Source: Rhodothermales bacterium
GTDB taxonomy: Bacteria > Bacteroidota > Rhodothermia > Rhodothermales > VXPQ01
Reading direction: 5' to 3'
Assembly: GCA_022825385.1 (NCBI GenBank)
Contig: JAJDWX010000028.1
Coordinates: 1-54,583, forward strand
DNA: 54,583 bases
Numbering within the stretch: the stretch's first letter is position 1; each line of letters opens with the position of its first letter. A model generated the notes under the pieces. The model made no database searches. It was not told where the DNA came from and saw only the letters and a list, made by a program, of their open reading frames with translations. Positions 25,863 to 34,724 of the stretch are shown one piece after another. The position numbers and the translations under genes were made by a program.

Positions 25863-26984
25863 CTAAGCCCGCGTGGATCCCGTATGCAGAATTTCGACTT
25901 TTTGCGTGGCGGGCTGCGTTGCGTTGCGAACGGTTACCTCGCGCGCGACCCGGTCCGCCAGCGCGCCGAACAGGTTCGCCAGCGCGCCCTCCGGCTCGGC
26001 GAACACGATGGGCGTTCCCTCGTCGCCCGATACCCGCAGCCGCTCCCGAATCGGCAACGCGGCCAAGAGGGGAACGTCCAGTTCCTTGCTGAGCGCGGCA
26101 GCGCCCCCCTGTCCGAAAATATAATACTTTTTTTCGGGCCTGTCCGGCGGAGAAAACCAGGCCATATTCTCGACCAGCCCCAGTACGGGCGCCCGCACGT
26201 TCCGAAACATGGCGACGCCTTTGCGCGCGTCGGCCAGCGCCACAGGCTGCGGCGTGGATACGACCACCGCGCCCGTGAGCGCAAGGCTCTGGACAATGGT
26301 GAGCTGAATGTCTCCCGTGCCCGGCGGCAGGTCGAGAATCAAATAATCCAGCGCGCCCCAGTCGCATTCCCCCAGAAACTGCCGGATGGCGTTCGTAACC
26401 ATGGGTCCGCGCCAGATCACCGCCTTTTCGGGGTCCACCATCATCCCCATCGAAAGCAGTTTCACGCCGTGACGCTCCAGCGGCACGATCTTGCGGCGCG
26501 CATCGACCCGGGGTTTCTCGTCCGCCGCGCCAAACATGAGCGGGATGGACGGGCCGTAAATATCGGCGTCCACAAGGCCCACGTCGTAGCCTTTCCGGCG
26601 CAGCGCCCCCGCCAGGTTCACGGCCACCGTGCTCTTGCCCACGCCGCCTTTCCCCGACGCGACGGCGACGAAATTAACCACGCCGGCGGGCTGTACGCTT
26701 TTTGCGGATCCGCCGTCGTGCATATCAAGGGCGATCATCTCGCGCTCCACGACGACGTCCACCTGCATGTCGGCGCGCGTTTCCCGGCGAATGGCCTCGC
26801 GGCACCGCTCCGCCACGGCGTCCGCAAACGAGGCGGGCGCCTCCTTCAGCAGCACCGTAAACGCCGCCCGGCCATCCTCGACCGTCAGGCCCTTCACCAG
26901 GTTCAGGCGCAGGATATCCTTGCCGCTGTCCGGGGAGACCACGGTGGATAATGCGCGCAATACGTCGTCAAGCGTGGCGGGCAT
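25863..26984 (-). CDS. apbC: Mrp/ApbC family Fe-S cluster carrier ATPase
   Basis: This 373-residue protein has an N-terminal MIP18/DUF59 domain (about 1-85) and a deviant Walker A P-loop (VASGKGGVGKSTVAVNLA) of the Mrp/NBP35 family, then DADIYGPSIP and LDLPPGTGD. Mrp proteins bind and transfer [4Fe-4S] clusters. ATG 26984 (MPATLDDV) is preferred because it leads straight into the DUF59 fold; ATG 27014 would add 10 residues. The usual C-terminal CxxC motif is not evident here. A NifU-like gene follows. Confidence 0.88.
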   Translation of the reverse strand: MPATLDDVLRALSTVVSPDSGKDILRLNLVKGLTVEDGRAAFTVLLKEAPASFADAVAERCREAIRRETRADMQVDVVVEREMIALDMHDGGSAKSVQPAGVVNFVAVASGKGGVGKSTVAVNLAGALRRKGYDVGLVDADIYGPSIPLMFGAADEKPRVDARRKIVPLERHGVKLLSMGMMVDPEKAVIWRGPMVTNAIRQFLGECDWGALDYLILDLPPGTGDIQLTIVQSLALTGAVVVSTPQPVALADARKGVAMFRNVRAPVLGLVENMAWFSPPDRPEKKYYIFGQGGAAALSKELDVPLLAALPIRERLRVSGDEGTPIVFAEPEGALANLFGALADRVAREVTVRNATQPATQKVEILHTGSTRA

Positions 26985-27111
26985 ATTCGAGGAGGCGTTG
27001 ATCAGAGACGGCAAGCAAGCAAACGAGCGAGGTTCGGCCTTTCCCGGGCTGGTCGGATAGAGGCAATCGTTCGGGCGCCTTTTGCGACGAAACAGACGCG
27101 GCGGCGCTCCA

Positions 27112-27498
27112 TCAGACCGCCCGAACCGGTCCGGGATATCGGGCCACTTTGCCGTCGGTAGTCAGCAACGTGGCGTTTTCAACCTGCGCCTGGGCGATGA
27201 GTATGCGGTCAAAAGGGTCCGCATGAATGGACGGCAACATGCCGACAGCGAGAACGTGTTCGGATCGAATCGCAAGCTCGCCATACCCGTTTTGCATCAG
27301 GCCATCCCGAAATTGTTGCGGCGCAACGCGGAAGTCGCTTCTGCCCAACGCATTCTTGATAACGACTTCCCAGATGCTTGCCGCACTGAACAGCAACTCC
27401 GATGCGGGATCGTTCAGTAGGTCGCGGGATTCCGTCGTCAATCGTTCCGGGTCGCCCGCCGCCCACAGCAATAGATGGGTGTCCAGCAAAAACTTCAC
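27112..27498 (-). CDS. vapC: VapC-type PIN-domain ribonuclease toxin
   Basis: The 128-residue protein starts MKFLLDTHLLLWAAGD, the opening of the VapC subgroup with D6. The other PIN acidic residues are visible: E44 in SIWEVVIK, D94 and D97 in HADPFDRIL, and D115 in TTDGKV. VapC toxins cleave tRNA or rRNA and are neutralised by a small antitoxin encoded just upstream. Here the upstream gene overlaps by 4 bases (ATGA) but is 304 residues long and unlike normal antitoxins except at its C-terminus. Confidence 0.88.
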   Translation of the reverse strand: MKFLLDTHLLLWAAGDPERLTTESRDLLNDPASELLFSAASIWEVVIKNALGRSDFRVAPQQFRDGLMQNGYGELAIRSEHVLAVGMLPSIHADPFDRILIAQAQVENATLLTTDGKVARYPGPVRAV

Positions 27499-28409
27499 GG
27501 CGCCGCCTCGAACATCTTGCCTATCTCGACGTCGCCCATGCTGTCGAAATCGTCAGGGACTTCGATCTGTCCGGCCATGAATCCCAATCGAAACGACACT
27601 GTTTTTCCGGGTGGCGGAAAACCGAATGTACGCCACAAACGGTCATACGCCTCCTGCGCTTCGCAACGCCCCGTTGTAATCGCCTCTTGCATCCGCTTCA
27701 AATCCGCGCCGGCGTACAGAAGTTCAACCGCGTCGGCGATAAAATCTTCCATCAGAGGATCGCTGACGTTCTGTTGCACCGCCCATCGCCAAAACTTCGC
27801 CATGCGCTCATCGTCAGGATGGCTATAATCTTCCGGTTGCAGGCCTGCAATTGCCCAAGGCTTCCCCACACGGAGATCGGGATTTATGGAATCCCTATAC
27901 GACCATATTCGCAATCCGGTCATGAGGGCCGCGCAAATAAACGCCCCGTTGGACGTGCAGCGATCCCTGCCTTTTTGTTCGCCATTTTTCTCGTGGCGCG
28001 CATCCAGTTTGCGCAAATACGATTCTACCTGGCGCTTGAGGGCATAACTCGAACGTTTCGGCGGAGCCGGGCCATTGAATCGGCGCGCCCAACCGCACCC
28101 CTTCAGACGATAGCCCACGGAAACCCGCGCCTTAACAAAGTACTCAAGCGTATTGCGAATACCCTGCTCGTGCTGCCCTCCTGCCCGCAAATCGCTCCGC
28201 GCCGCATCCAGATCAACCGGAATATACTCCGTCTCTCGCTGCATCGGGGAGGCGCTATCCGGCGAAGCAATGCAACGGCGCGTTTGCCCGAGGCCATGCG
28301 CATTGAGCAACGGATAGTCTGCCAAAACCCGTGCGCGTTCCGCATCGAAAAACGCCGCATCCGAAAGCAACCGCTCCGCACGCAGCCACAAATACTGGCT
28401 CTTGGTCAT
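27495..28409 (-). CDS. Large hypothetical protein with antitoxin-like C-terminal tail
   Basis: The 304-residue protein is translationally coupled to vapC. Residues 1-270 are not recognised: no membrane segment, helical and charged, with a conserved-looking GAFICAALMTGLRIWSYRDS stretch near 155-175. Residues 274-304 (RLGFMAGQIEVPDDF followed by an acidic MG-EI-MFE end) look like the toxin-binding tail of Phd/AbrB-type antitoxins that partner PIN toxins. The expected small DNA-binding domain is absent. It may be a fusion that neutralises VapC through the tail, or the tail may be a relic of a lost antitoxin. The 9-bp inverted repeat upstream (28439-28473) is a candidate operator. Confidence 0.6.
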   Translation of the reverse strand: MTKSQYLWLRAERLLSDAAFFDAERARVLADYPLLNAHGLGQTRRCIASPDSASPMQRETEYIPVDLDAARSDLRAGGQHEQGIRNTLEYFVKARVSVGYRLKGCGWARRFNGPAPPKRSSYALKRQVESYLRKLDARHEKNGEQKGRDRCTSNGAFICAALMTGLRIWSYRDSINPDLRVGKPWAIAGLQPEDYSHPDDERMAKFWRWAVQQNVSDPLMEDFIADAVELLYAGADLKRMQEAITTGRCEAQEAYDRLWRTFGFPPPGKTVSFRLGFMAGQIEVPDDFDSMGDVEIGKMFEAAP

Positions 28410-28438
28410 GGAAAATTTTTACTTTGGTTTTCAGAATA

Positions 28439-28473
28439 AATCCCTTGGTATTCAAGATAAAAAACAAGGGATT
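28439..28473 (-). promoter_or_regulatory. Inverted repeat, candidate operator of the VapC operon
   Basis: AATCCCTTG at 28439-28447 and CAAGGGATT at 28465-28473 form a perfect 9-bp inverted repeat with a 17-base AT-rich spacer. It lies 29 bases upstream of the coupled antitoxin-like gene, where toxin-antitoxin complexes usually bind their own promoter. It could also be a weak terminator for the gene ending at 28532. Confidence 0.4.
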
Positions 28474-28531
28474 ATAATGCAAGCGTTTTTGTTGGAATCC
28501 TTCAAGGATACTACCAATTCTCCTCCCGTCC

Positions 28532-30397
28532 CTATTCGTCCACGCCCCCCGAAACAAACACCCGAATCCCCCAGGCTTCCGGCTCGTCGGGGGGAATGTC
28601 TCCGAAATCGCCGTAGGCATGGGAAAAATCCGTCTGGAAATGCGCGATATACGCCCCGCCCGGCAACGAAAGCGTACCAAGAAACATCCTGTTGCGGGCG
28701 TCGCCGCCGGCGGGAATCGTATTCTGCCAGGTCATTTCCCAAACGGTTTCTCCGGTTGCCGCATCCTGTATCCAGCCGTAATCGTACTGCCCGCTGAGCG
28801 ACGCCTCCCCCACGGCCCGAATCCGCAGAAACCCCTCCCCGTCGAACGTAAACGAAGCCGAACGGTGCTCCCGGTTGCCAAGCCCGGTCAGATCGACCAG
28901 CGCGCCCGCTGGAGGCGGCGGCGGAGGCGGGCGATCCTCCGGCGCGGCGGGCGCGGCGGGCGCAGTCGCCACCGCGGAAACCGACGAATCCCCTTCCGAA
29001 ACCGGCGCGGCGACAGGCGCTTGCCGGTCCGCCTCAAGCACTTCGATCGCAGCGGAGGCGGGGTCGTCGTCCACCTGGAACAGCGCCACCCCCCATCGCT
29101 CCGGGTGCTCGGGTTCCCCGTGCAGCCACCCGTCGTACGAATGCGAACCGTCGCTCTGGTAGGTAACCGTATACGCCCCGGGCGACAAATCCAGAAAAGC
29201 CAGCGCGCGCCAGTTGTCGTACCCCGCCGCAGGCAAGGCATGCTCCGTCGTCATGTCCCACAGGACCCGCTCGGAAGGTCCGGCGGTAATGGTCGCGTAA
29301 TCGTAGCGGTCGTCGTCCCCCATTTCCCCAAGCGCGTCCACGGCGATCCGGGTGGGCGCCCGGACGCGAAACCGCGAAACATGGCGCTCGTCGTCCCCGA
29401 CGCGATGAATCCGAATGAACGGCTCCCGATCTTCCCACAAATCGAACGGCTCCACCGCCTCCGGCGCGGCGGCGAACAACGAAACGCCCCACCCCGCCGG
29501 ATCGAACGGCGGATTGCGCACCCAGTCCTCGTAGTTCTGCCTCGGATCGGTCTGAAACACCGTGCGATACAGGCCCGGCGCCAGCGAAACGGTCCCGTCG
29601 AACAAGCGATTGACGTCCCATCCGCCGGCCGGCTCCGTATTCCCGCGCCGCATGTCCCACGCCCGCTCGCCGGTGAACGTCTCTTCGATCCAGCCATAAT
29701 CCATTCGCTCCCGATCTATTTCCCCCACGGCGTACACGCGCACCTGGGCAGGCCGGGTCGCCCGGAACATATACTCGGCGATTTCGCGTCCCTCCATGGG
29801 CGCCGACGTCCAGAGCAGCGTTTCCGCGCCCGCAGGAAAGGCGGGCGCCTCCGCGTCGAGATAGACGCGCTCGGCAGCCGCATCCCCCAGCGGACGCGCC
29901 ACGAAGCGCCACTGGTCCGCGTCGCCGCGCCATTCGTGCCGGTCGTCCGAAGAAAAATCCAGCAAACCGTCCAGAAACGACAAGCCCAGCGGGGAATCGT
30001 CCCGGTTCCCGTACGAAGTAAAGTACGCGTCGTAGACGCCCGGCGACAATTCCACCGTGTCCGTAACGAGGGCCAGCGTATTGCCCTGCCTCCGCAGCCG
30101 CGACGAATGCATGTCCCAGACCACGGCGCGATCTTCCCGCCGCAGGATCCAGCCATAGGCGGCGAGGGAGCGGCTTTCCGAATCTTCGTCCGCCTCGAAA
30201 GACCCGACCGCCTCCAGCGCAACGCGCGCCGGCTGCGCTACGCGAAACGTTTCCTGCAACAACCGGCCGGCGGAAATGTCCGAATAAACGATCATGCCTT
30301 CGGGCGGCGGAGACGGCTTCCCGCCGCGCCACAGCACAAGCGCCGTCGCCGCGACAAGCAGCAACAACTGGAACCGTATAATCGCCGATCGTTTCAT
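28532..30397 (-). CDS. Exported protein with four beta-rich repeats
   Basis: The 621-residue protein begins with a membrane anchor or signal (MKRSAIIRFQLLLLVAATALVLW), so it is exported or anchored facing the periplasm. Four copies of a module of about 110-125 residues follow, at roughly 30-150, 205-320, 335-450 and 515-618. Each has the same order: a receptor-like strand, a DYGWI/YDYATI element, VWDM or AWDM, a GG..NR.F line, a PG.Y strand and a SH-Y-GW or TDP-YEDW end, then EAWGV. A proline-rich spacer (PPPPPP) precedes repeat 4. No known domain is recognised. It is divergent from the partner-switching operon. Confidence 0.7.
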   Translation of the reverse strand: MKRSAIIRFQLLLLVAATALVLWRGGKPSPPPEGMIVYSDISAGRLLQETFRVAQPARVALEAVGSFEADEDSESRSLAAYGWILRREDRAVVWDMHSSRLRRQGNTLALVTDTVELSPGVYDAYFTSYGNRDDSPLGLSFLDGLLDFSSDDRHEWRGDADQWRFVARPLGDAAAERVYLDAEAPAFPAGAETLLWTSAPMEGREIAEYMFRATRPAQVRVYAVGEIDRERMDYGWIEETFTGERAWDMRRGNTEPAGGWDVNRLFDGTVSLAPGLYRTVFQTDPRQNYEDWVRNPPFDPAGWGVSLFAAAPEAVEPFDLWEDREPFIRIHRVGDDERHVSRFRVRAPTRIAVDALGEMGDDDRYDYATITAGPSERVLWDMTTEHALPAAGYDNWRALAFLDLSPGAYTVTYQSDGSHSYDGWLHGEPEHPERWGVALFQVDDDPASAAIEVLEADRQAPVAAPVSEGDSSVSAVATAPAAPAAPEDRPPPPPPPAGALVDLTGLGNREHRSASFTFDGEGFLRIRAVGEASLSGQYDYGWIQDAATGETVWEMTWQNTIPAGGDARNRMFLGTLSLPGGAYIAHFQTDFSHAYGDFGDIPPDEPEAWGIRVFVSGGVDE

Positions 30398-30610
30398 GCG
30401 GCCTGGGCGCCTGCAGACAAGGAAATGCTGAATCTGTACAGTAAAAAAAGGAAATTCCGGGCGGAAATATACGCAACGGGCCTAACCTTCCTTTCGTTTA
30501 CGTACGAAACCGCAAGAAAGTTACCCCATCCGACGAACGAACCGGCGAAGCAAGAACCGTACGGCGCATGCTCCGTATCAAAGACGCCCTCTCACCCGGC
30601 AATTTTGCCT

Positions 30611-32806
30611 GTGTCCAGTCATTTCGCAAATAAGATTCTCCGAAGCGGACAAGGATATATCGACGTAGCGTTGCGCAATCGAAAGCATCGCCTCGCTTTC
30701 GTCGCCGCCGCGCTGGTGTGTTTCGCCCTCGCCGCGGCGTACAACATATTCGAATGGGCTTCCGGCGCGCCCTGGCATCCCGCGGTGGATTTCGTATACC
30801 AGATGGTGGTCGTTACGGGATTCGCGCTGTTCTGGTTTTTGATGGCGTATTTCCTGAAGCAACGCCCGGTCGGCCCGCTCAAAGCGTTCTGGACCACGCT
30901 GGTGCTGGGCGCGCTGGCAACCGCCGTCATCCGGATGCTGGTGGGCATTACCGGCGGCGCCCCGGAGGACGTTCCGGTCAATCAGGCCTTGCTGGGCTTC
31001 GAATACGAAACCGGCGTTCCGCTTACGTTCGCCACCGTGGTCAAGATGCACGTGATCAGTTTCGCGCGGGCGCTCGTGGCGTTCTACCTGTTGTTGCGGT
31101 TTCAGGACCTGGTGCTGTTCAAACGCACGAAGCAAAGCCAGCGAACCTGGTATCTCATGCTCGCGTCCATGGGCGTCTTTTCGCTGGTCGCCATTCTGAA
31201 AGACCCCGCCGAAGACCCCAACGTAGTGCAATTCGCGGCTGTTATTCCGGTCGGCATTCTTATGATCCTGAATTCGTTCCGGGTGTCGTGGATCGTTTTT
31301 CTGTCGTTTCGGGCCAAGGCGGCGGGCGTAGGGCTCTCCGTGCTGCTCATGCTGTTGCTGGCGGGCGCCCTGCCTTCGGAAGGGTTTCTGCCGGCCCATT
31401 TCATGTACATACGCCACGCCAGCTACCCCCTGGACCAATTCACGCTGGCCGCATTGGCTTTTGGCCTCTTGTATTGCGTAACGTCGTTCCTTTTTCTCGT
31501 TTTCCACCTGCCCACCACCGGAGATTTCCGGCGCAAGGCCGGAGAAGTCGCCGCCATGTACTCCCTGACGAATCTCGTCAATCAGGCGTTCGACCCCGAC
31601 AAACTGCACCTCGCTATTACGAAAACGCCCGTGGAGACGGGCGCCGCGCAAATGGCCTGGCTGGCCATCGAAGACGAACGCAGCGGCTCGCTGCGCCCGC
31701 AGGTGGCGGCGGCGTGGAACACCGCCGCCGAGGACGTCGAAGCCATGACGGACGTGGCCGCGCTGTACGAAGAACTCGCGACCCGGCGCGAGCCGGTTAT
31801 CCTGAACGAAGCCCCCGCGGACCACCGCATCCGGGGCAATCCGGGGAGCCGGATCGGCTCCATGCTGATGACGCCCCTCGTCACGCGAGACACGTTGCTG
31901 GGCGGGCTTTTCGTAACCAAGGACATCGCCCAGGGATTCGACGAGGACGATATCGAAGCGATCGGCGTCTACGCCGCCCAGGCCGCCATTGCGCTGGACA
32001 ATGCGCGTCTTTTCGAGGAAAAACTCGAACGGGAACGCCTGTCCCGCGAGCTGGACATCGCCCGCGACATGCAAAACAGGCTCTTGCCGCGAGACCTGCC
32101 GGAAATACAGGGCCTGGCCCTCGCCGCTTCCAGCATTCCCGCCTACGAAGTCGGCGGAGATTATTACGACTTCCTGAAACTGGACGAGGACCGGCTGGCT
32201 TTCATCGTAGCGGACGTATCCGGCAAGGGCATTTCCGCAGCGTTCTACATGGCGGAGTTGCAGGGCATTTTCCGCGCCACCGTGCGCATAGCCCCCGGCC
32301 CGGCGGATTTTCTCGCGCAGGCCAACGTGGCGATTTCTTCCGCGCTCGAACGCGGCATGTTCGTATCCGCAATCTACGGCGTCATCGACGCCCGCGCGGG
32401 AACGGTGATTCTGGCCCGCGCAGGACATTGCCCGGCTATTCATATTTCCAGAGAGGGCGCGGAGCGCGACGTGCGTCCGCGCGGCGTCGCCCTCGGAATG
32501 GACCGAAGCGCGCGTTTCCGGAAACATCTGGAAGAAGAGCGTATTTCGCTTCGGCCCGGGGACACGGTTGCGGTCTATACGGACGGCATCGTCGAAAGCA
32601 GGAACAGCGAGGGCGCCCTGTACGGACACAAACGCCTCGTGGAAGCCCTCAAAACGCACCGGAAACAAGACGCATCCGCCATCTACGAAGCGCTCCTTGC
32701 GAACCTTCACGAGTACATTGGTCGTACAGAATACGACGACGACATGACGCTCGTGGTCATGCAATGGAACGGCATGCAAAATCATACGAAACCAGCGACG
32801 ACATGA
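30611..32806 (+). CDS. Membrane SpoIIE/RsbU-type phosphatase with GAF domain
   Basis: The protein has a membrane region of about six or seven helices (first about 300 residues), a GAF-like domain (MYSLTNLVNQAFDPDKL to QAAIALDNARLFE), a short coiled-coil linker (REL DIARDMQNRLLP) and a C-terminal PP2C-type SpoIIE domain with VGGDYYDF, VADVSGKGISAAFYM and DDDMTLVVM metal motifs. RsbU-like phosphatases dephosphorylate a STAS antagonist, here encoded next. The start is uncertain: GTG 30611 is used because the upstream codons look non-coding; ATG 30425 is the nearest in-frame ATG. The stop overlaps the STAS gene (ATGA). Confidence 0.82.
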   Translation: MSSHFANKILRSGQGYIDVALRNRKHRLAFVAAALVCFALAAAYNIFEWASGAPWHPAVDFVYQMVVVTGFALFWFLMAYFLKQRPVGPLKAFWTTLVLGALATAVIRMLVGITGGAPEDVPVNQALLGFEYETGVPLTFATVVKMHVISFARALVAFYLLLRFQDLVLFKRTKQSQRTWYLMLASMGVFSLVAILKDPAEDPNVVQFAAVIPVGILMILNSFRVSWIVFLSFRAKAAGVGLSVLLMLLLAGALPSEGFLPAHFMYIRHASYPLDQFTLAALAFGLLYCVTSFLFLVFHLPTTGDFRRKAGEVAAMYSLTNLVNQAFDPDKLHLAITKTPVETGAAQMAWLAIEDERSGSLRPQVAAAWNTAAEDVEAMTDVAALYEELATRREPVILNEAPADHRIRGNPGSRIGSMLMTPLVTRDTLLGGLFVTKDIAQGFDEDDIEAIGVYAAQAAIALDNARLFEEKLERERLSRELDIARDMQNRLLPRDLPEIQGLALAASSIPAYEVGGDYYDFLKLDEDRLAFIVADVSGKGISAAFYMAELQGIFRATVRIAPGPADFLAQANVAISSALERGMFVSAIYGVIDARAGTVILARAGHCPAIHISREGAERDVRPRGVALGMDRSARFRKHLEEERISLRPGDTVAVYTDGIVESRNSEGALYGHKRLVEALKTHRKQDASAIYEALLANLHEYIGRTEYDDDMTLVVMQWNGMQNHTKPATT

Positions 32807-33171
32807 GCAATTTTTCGGTTGGATTCCGAACGGAAGCACATATTCGCATTCTTGATCTGAACGGCGAACTGGACGCGCACACCGCATCCGAACTGGAAGC
32901 GGCGCTGCAAAAGTGCCGACAGGACGAAATGTACCGCATCGTCGCAAACGGTCGGCACCTGAAATATATCTCCAGCGCCGGCCTGGGCGTATTCATGGCG
33001 TATATCGAGGAAATGCGCGAGGCTGGAGGAGACATCAAGATTGCGGGACTCCAGGCAAGCATCTTCAACATATTCGACCTGCTGGGCTTTCCGCTGCTGT
33101 TCGATATTGTCGAGGACGAACGGGAAGCCATCCGGAAATTCGATGCAAACCCCGACGAAAACGCTACTTGA
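32803..33171 (+). CDS. STAS-domain anti-sigma factor antagonist
   Basis: This 122-residue protein is a single STAS domain. It opens with HIRILDLNGELDAHTA and has the phospho-acceptor loop KYISSAGLGVFM with S57/S58. In its unphosphorylated form such a protein binds the anti-sigma kinase and frees the sigma factor or other target. The start ATG 32803 overlaps the phosphatase stop, giving tight coupling. The kinase gene follows 34 bases later. Together they form a partner-switching set. Confidence 0.92.
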   Translation: MSNFSVGFRTEAHIRILDLNGELDAHTASELEAALQKCRQDEMYRIVANGRHLKYISSAGLGVFMAYIEEMREAGGDIKIAGLQASIFNIFDLLGFPLLFDIVEDEREAIRKFDANPDENAT

Positions 33172-33205
33172 CCTGCGCCCCGGCAGCGGAACGCACCCTT
33201 CCCCC

Positions 33206-33655
33206 ATGTCCGAATCCGCACATAGCCTCCGCATCCCTGGCGTAACGCAGCACCTTGGCAAGGCGCGGCGGTTCGTGGAAAAATACGCTCGCGAGGCGAA
33301 CCTCGACGAGGAAACGATCGCGCATGTAACGATGGCCGTGGACGAAGCCTGCGCCAACGTGATCAAACATGCCTATAACGAGGACGGACGGGACATTGCG
33401 ATCCGCGTCGCAATCGACCCCGAACGATTCACCGTGTGCATAGAAGATCAGGGACGGCCTTTCCAACCGGAATTATGGTCGGAGCCGGACATTTTCCAAA
33501 TCGCGGAAAGCAGGCGAAGAGGCGGGCTCGGCGTACAGATCATGCGCAGTTTGATGGATGAGGTAAAATACGAAACCCGGGGCGACACGAACCAGGTGCG
33601 CCTGACGAAATTCCGGAGCGGGGCCCCCGACCGAAACAGCGAAAAAACCGCCTGA
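33206..33655 (+). CDS. RsbW-like HATPase_c anti-sigma kinase
   Basis: The 149-residue protein has the GHKL ATPase boxes of RsbW/SpoIIAB proteins: the N-box DEACANVIKHAY with E48 and N51, the G1 motif VCIEDQGRPF, and the G2 RRGGLGVQIM. It would phosphorylate the STAS protein and bind a target. The start ATG 33206 is preferred; ATG 33143 would overlap the STAS gene. No sigma factor gene is adjacent, so its target is unknown. Confidence 0.88.
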   Translation: MSESAHSLRIPGVTQHLGKARRFVEKYAREANLDEETIAHVTMAVDEACANVIKHAYNEDGRDIAIRVAIDPERFTVCIEDQGRPFQPELWSEPDIFQIAESRRRGGLGVQIMRSLMDEVKYETRGDTNQVRLTKFRSGAPDRNSEKTA

Positions 33656-33703
33656 CAGGCCGGAAAACCCTGATCCGGCGCAAACGAAATCCATAAAAGA
33701 CCC

Positions 33704-34423
33704 ATGCGCAAGCCCTACGCACCCCGAAACGCGGCGTCCGCCATGCTGCCTGGCGCGATCCTGTGCGCGGCGCTGTGGGCGGCGGCCCCTGGCGCGCTCG
33801 GGGAAGCCCGGGCGCAAACCCCGGAAATCATGGAGCCTTCCCTGCGCAAGGCGTCCTCCGGCAAAGCGTTCGCGCTCAGCCTCCTCGCCCCCGGCCTGGG
33901 CCACCGCCATGCCCGGGGCGGAGACTGGGGCCGCCTGGGCGCCGCCTTCGCGTTAACGGACGCGGGCTTGTGGACGGGACTCGTGGGCGCAAACTGGCGA
34001 CGCAACCATCTTGTAGAAAGTTACCGAACCCTGGCGACGCGCTACGCCGGCGTCGATCCGGCGGGCAAGGATCGAACCTTTTACCTGCGCGCCGCAACGT
34101 ACCGGTCCTCGCAGGAGTTCACGGACGCGCAATACCGGGACCTGAATGTGGAGCAGATTGCGTACGCCGCCGACCCCTCGTTCCAGTGGCGATGGGATAC
34201 CGAAGAACATTTTGCCCGCTTTCGCGAACTCCGCGAAGACGCCGAATCGCTCAGGCGGCGACGCAGCATACTCATCGCTTCGCTTGCCGCCAACCGGTTG
34301 CTCGCCGGTATTTCCGCCTTGCGCGCCGTCGGGCGGAACAATCGGGCCGGTTTGGGCATTTCGCTCGCCGCGCCGCCCGCCGGGGCCGACGCCCCGCTCG
34401 TGCGGATGCGCTACGCGTTCTGA
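33704..34423 (+). CDS. Exported hypothetical protein, DUF5683-like
   Basis: The 239-residue protein has a signal peptide (hydrophobic AAPGAILCAALWAAAPG region ending near ARAQ, residue 38). The mature part has a segment with LSLLAPGLGHRHARGGDWGRLGAAFA, like small membrane proteins of the DUF5683 group that occur in Bacteroidota, and a further helical stretch near 190-210. It follows the partner-switching operon by 48 bases on the same strand. Function is unknown, and the family assignment is tentative. Confidence 0.6.
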   Translation: MRKPYAPRNAASAMLPGAILCAALWAAAPGALGEARAQTPEIMEPSLRKASSGKAFALSLLAPGLGHRHARGGDWGRLGAAFALTDAGLWTGLVGANWRRNHLVESYRTLATRYAGVDPAGKDRTFYLRAATYRSSQEFTDAQYRDLNVEQIAYAADPSFQWRWDTEEHFARFRELREDAESLRRRRSILIASLAANRLLAGISALRAVGRNNRAGLGISLAAPPAGADAPLVRMRYAF

Positions 34424-34583
34424 TCCGGCCCGAAACAGGCGCCGCCGCGCCCGGAAGCATCGGGAAGAACGCCTTGACATGTAAACCCTCGCAGCGGTAT
34501 CTTTGCAACCCTTTGCCGTTGCCGCGCCGCCGGGTTCCGCAAGCGCCCGGCGGAGAACAAAACACCGCAGAAAAAAACAACCC

Positions 34584-34657
34584 GGGTCCTTAGCTCAGTT
34601 GGTTAGAGCGCTACGTTGACATCGTAGAGGTCGATGGTTCGAATCCGTCAGGACCCA
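34584..34657 (+). tRNA. tRNA-Val (anticodon GAC)
   Basis: The plus strand folds into a cloverleaf with acceptor GGGTCCT/AGGACCC, D-arm AGCTCAGTTGGTTAGAGC, anticodon stem CTACG/CGTAG with loop TTGACAT (anticodon GAC), and T-arm GATGG-TTCGAAT-CCGTC. The discriminator is A and CCA is not encoded. It stands 67 bases ahead of thrS on the same strand. Confidence 0.94.
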
Positions 34658-34724
34658 CGCCCGATTTAGTTACGAGTTACGTTTTAGTTTGCTGTTTGCC
34701 GCCTTGCGGCGCATCGCCTGCATT

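Noticed and set aside
28500..28512. Match of AAGGATACT to the MITE end
   Set aside because: Only nine bases match and there is no partner end nearby; chance is likely.
28619..30610. Upstream extension of the phosphatase ORF (1395 codons in total)
   Set aside because: The first part is antisense to the four-repeat protein; real homology starts with the membrane helices near 30650.
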